6,287 nucleotides of DNA from Pseudomonadota bacterium (GTDB lineage Bacteria > Pseudomonadota > Gammaproteobacteria > Steroidobacterales > Woeseiaceae). The position numbers and the translations under genes were made by a program. Below, piece by piece: positions 6,275 to 6,287 of the stretch. Below the pieces are notes generated by a model. That model searched no databases. It saw nothing but the letters and a program-made list of their open reading frames with translations, and was not told the origin of the DNA. The DNA is taken from positions 1 to 6,287 of the forward strand of contig JAKSCZ010000513.1 in NCBI GenBank assembly GCA_022360335.1. The letters run 5' to 3'. Every line of letters starts with the position of its first letter. The first letter of the stretch is position 1.

Positions 6275-6287
6275 CACGCCAGTCTCC

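Overview
The window looks like chromosome of a high-GC gammaproteobacterium. Two recognisable genes support this: the 3' end of uvrA at the left edge and a complete slyX, with its typical PPHY C-terminus, at the right edge. A segment resembling the 'EEVVVTGSR' TonB-box region of xanthomonad/Steroidobacter/Caulobacter-type receptors suggests a lineage rich in TonB-dependent systems. The exact taxon cannot be read from the sequence.

Layout, left to right: (1) the last 50 codons of uvrA on the + strand; (2) 15 bp later, also on +, a 272-codon gene for a membrane-anchored periplasmic PDZ protein; (3) a 128-bp convergent intergenic gap with no convincing terminator; (4) on the - strand, a two-gene operon made of a very large 1352-aa exported/polytopic membrane protein of unknown function (5887 to 1829) and an exported alpha/beta-hydrolase lipase (1832 to 1116), which overlap by 4 bp (GTGA); (5) upstream of this operon, a 148-bp gap that is mostly an 89-bp palindromic element with two perfect 42-bp arms, flanked by a CAAC direct repeat; (6) slyX, also on the - strand.

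The part most worth a second look is the large membrane protein and its leader. Read closely, the protein is two tandem copies of one architecture: signal-peptide-like helix, beta-rich periplasmic domain, then about five membrane helices. An internal signal-peptide-like segment marks the junction. A TonB-box-like peptide sits in a loop of the first half that is predicted to be periplasmic, which is unusual for an inner-membrane protein. The lipase appears to be translationally coupled to it, so the two probably act together in the envelope. That functional link is inference; no substrate can be assigned. The palindrome lies directly upstream of the large gene's ribosome-binding site and looks like a small non-autonomous mobile or REP-like element. 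It may also supply or disturb that gene's expression signals.
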